The notes beneath the pieces were generated by a model. That model saw only the letters and a list, made by a program, of their open reading frames with translations, had not been told where the DNA came from and searched no databases. Of a DNA stretch of 6,660 nucleotides, positions 5,975 to 6,660 are shown piece by piece; position 1 is the stretch's first letter, and each line of letters begins with the position of its first letter. Location: NCBI GenBank assembly GCA_943325355.2, contig CALPPA020000098.1, forward strand, positions 1-6,660. Reading direction: 5' to 3'. Source of the stretch: Klebsiella pneumoniae. GTDB lineage: Bacteria > Bacteroidota > Bacteroidia > Flavobacteriales > Flavobacteriaceae. The position numbers were made by a program, and so were the translations under genes.

Positions 5975-6601
5975 GAGTTTTTAAAATATGTTCCAAAAAT
6001 AATGGAAGCTACCCTTCCTGCAAAAGAAGCGCATTATAAAATGGCACCTTTGGAGCGGATTGAGAGTATGGATAAATTCGAATTTCAAAGTAAAAATCCA
6101 AAATTAGCAGCCGTGATGATGTTGTTTTATCCTAGAAATGGGAGGACTCATTTAGTGTTAATTGTTCGAAATTCATACGAAGGTGTTCATTCAGCACAAA
6201 TTGCATTTCCTGGAGGCAAATTCGAACCAAAAGATAAAACCTTTGAAATTACTGCTTTGCGTGAAACATTTGAAGAAATCGGAATCCACCCGGATAGAAT
6301 GGAAATTCTTAGGCCTTTTACCCATTTATATATTCAACCCAGTAATTTTTTGGTTTATCCCTTTTTAGGAATTTGTAAAGAAGAAATTTTTTTTATTCCA
6401 GATTCAAGCGAAGTAGCAGCTATTATTGAGCTACCACTTTCTGTTTTTTTGGGTGACGATGCTATTGTAAGTGTTACTATTTCAACATCTTATGCGAGTA
6501 ATATAATGGTTCCAGCTTTTAAAATTGGGGAACATATCGTTTGGGGTGCAACTGCAATGATGTTGAGTGAGTTGAAAGAAGTACTAAAAAAAGTACTTTA
6601 A
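5963..6601 (+). CDS. NUDIX hydrolase, CoA pyrophosphatase type
   Basis: This 212-residue protein has the signature of the CoA-specific Nudix subfamily, which cleaves coenzyme A and related CoA thioesters to 3',5'-ADP and 4'-phosphopantetheine derivatives, taking part in CoA turnover or clearing damaged CoA. The subfamily motif occupies about residues 67-85 (IVRNSYEGVHSAQIAFPGG). The Nudix helix follows with Arg100, Glu101, Glu104, Glu105 and Gly107 in TALRETFEEIGI, which supplies the metal-binding glutamates. The N-terminal extension (LPAKEAHYKMAPLER) and the late WGATAMML helix are also typical. Length is normal for the family; no signal peptide, so cytoplasmic. The ATG at 5963 is preferred over an in-frame TTG at 5957 because MDFQEFLKYVP is the usual N terminus. 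It is transcribed away from DUF4268. CoA as substrate is inferred from the motif. Confidence 0.93.
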   Translation: MDFQEFLKYVPKIMEATLPAKEAHYKMAPLERIESMDKFEFQSKNPKLAAVMMLFYPRNGRTHLVLIVRNSYEGVHSAQIAFPGGKFEPKDKTFEITALRETFEEIGIHPDRMEILRPFTHLYIQPSNFLVYPFLGICKEEIFFIPDSSEVAAIIELPLSVFLGDDAIVSVTISTSYASNIMVPAFKIGEHIVWGATAMMLSELKEVLKKVL

Positions 6602-6615
6602 TTTATAAGTTTTCG

Positions 6616-6623
6616 TAAGTTTG
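6616..6623 (+). promoter_or_regulatory. Possible -7 element (TAAGTTTG) for a gene beyond the right edge
   Basis: TAAGTTTG matches TAnnTTTG exactly, 14 bases after the NUDIX stop. An ATG at 6655 would begin a plus-strand gene with a leader of about 25 bases, but only two codons (ATG CGA) are inside the window, so no gene is called. No convincing TTG-type -33 element is present at the expected distance. Confidence 0.35.
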
Positions 6624-6660
6624 TCGGCTAAAATCACACAAAACACATTTTTTTATGCGA

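Noticed and set aside
6387..6450. T8 (6387-6394) and T7 (6444-6450) runs in the NUDIX gene as phase-variation tracts
   Set aside because: Both encode conserved-looking hydrophobic stretches (IFFIP, VFLG) and runs of this length are expected in such AT-rich coding DNA. The frame is intact.
6655..6660. Start of a further plus-strand gene at the right edge
   Set aside because: Only ATG CGA is visible, which is too little to call a gene. It is mentioned with the promoter-like box at 6616-6623.

Overview
The window looks like an ordinary chromosomal segment from a member of the Bacteroidota, most likely Flavobacterium or a close relative. It is strongly AT-rich. Several genes are preceded by matches to the Bacteroidota promoter -7 element (TAnnTTTG) rather than by E. 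coli-type boxes or clear Shine-Dalgarno sequences. The protein families are also typical of flavobacteria: DUF3857/transglutaminase proteins, DUF3820, stand-alone DUF4268 and a CoA-type Nudix hydrolase. The genus assignment rests on remembered family distributions, not on a search.

Layout, left to right. (1) The 3' part of a type I periplasmic-binding-protein-like gene (+) runs in from the left edge. (2) A 121-base spacer holds two short arrays of 7-base repeats. (3) A small DUF3820 gene (+) follows. (4) A convergent junction carries a perfect 25-bp inverted repeat that resembles a dispersed flavobacterial palindrome and lacks the T-tract of an intrinsic terminator. (5) Three genes lie on the minus strand and are transcribed right to left: DUF4268, then a DUF3857/transglutaminase-like secreted protein with an intact Cys-His-Asp triad, then a second DUF3857 protein of similar size. 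The last two overlap in a TAATG stop/start. (6) A divergent intergenic region contains a 7-base repeat array, a 6-base repeat array able to fold into a hairpin, and a good minus-strand promoter match. (7) A NUDIX CoA pyrophosphatase gene (+) follows, then a short tail with a promoter-like box for a further rightward gene.

The most interesting observation is the DUF3857 pair. The upstream protein keeps all three transglutaminase-fold catalytic residues. An alignment, ungapped around the cysteine, of the translationally coupled downstream protein puts Gln, Leu and Thr at the Cys, His and Asp positions. It therefore looks like an enzyme encoded with its own inactive paralogue, both exported by Sec signal peptides and possibly acting together in the periplasm. 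The second theme is that the non-coding spacers carry small in-phase repeat arrays or a palindrome. I see no defence system, prophage, IS element, CRISPR array, tRNA or rRNA.
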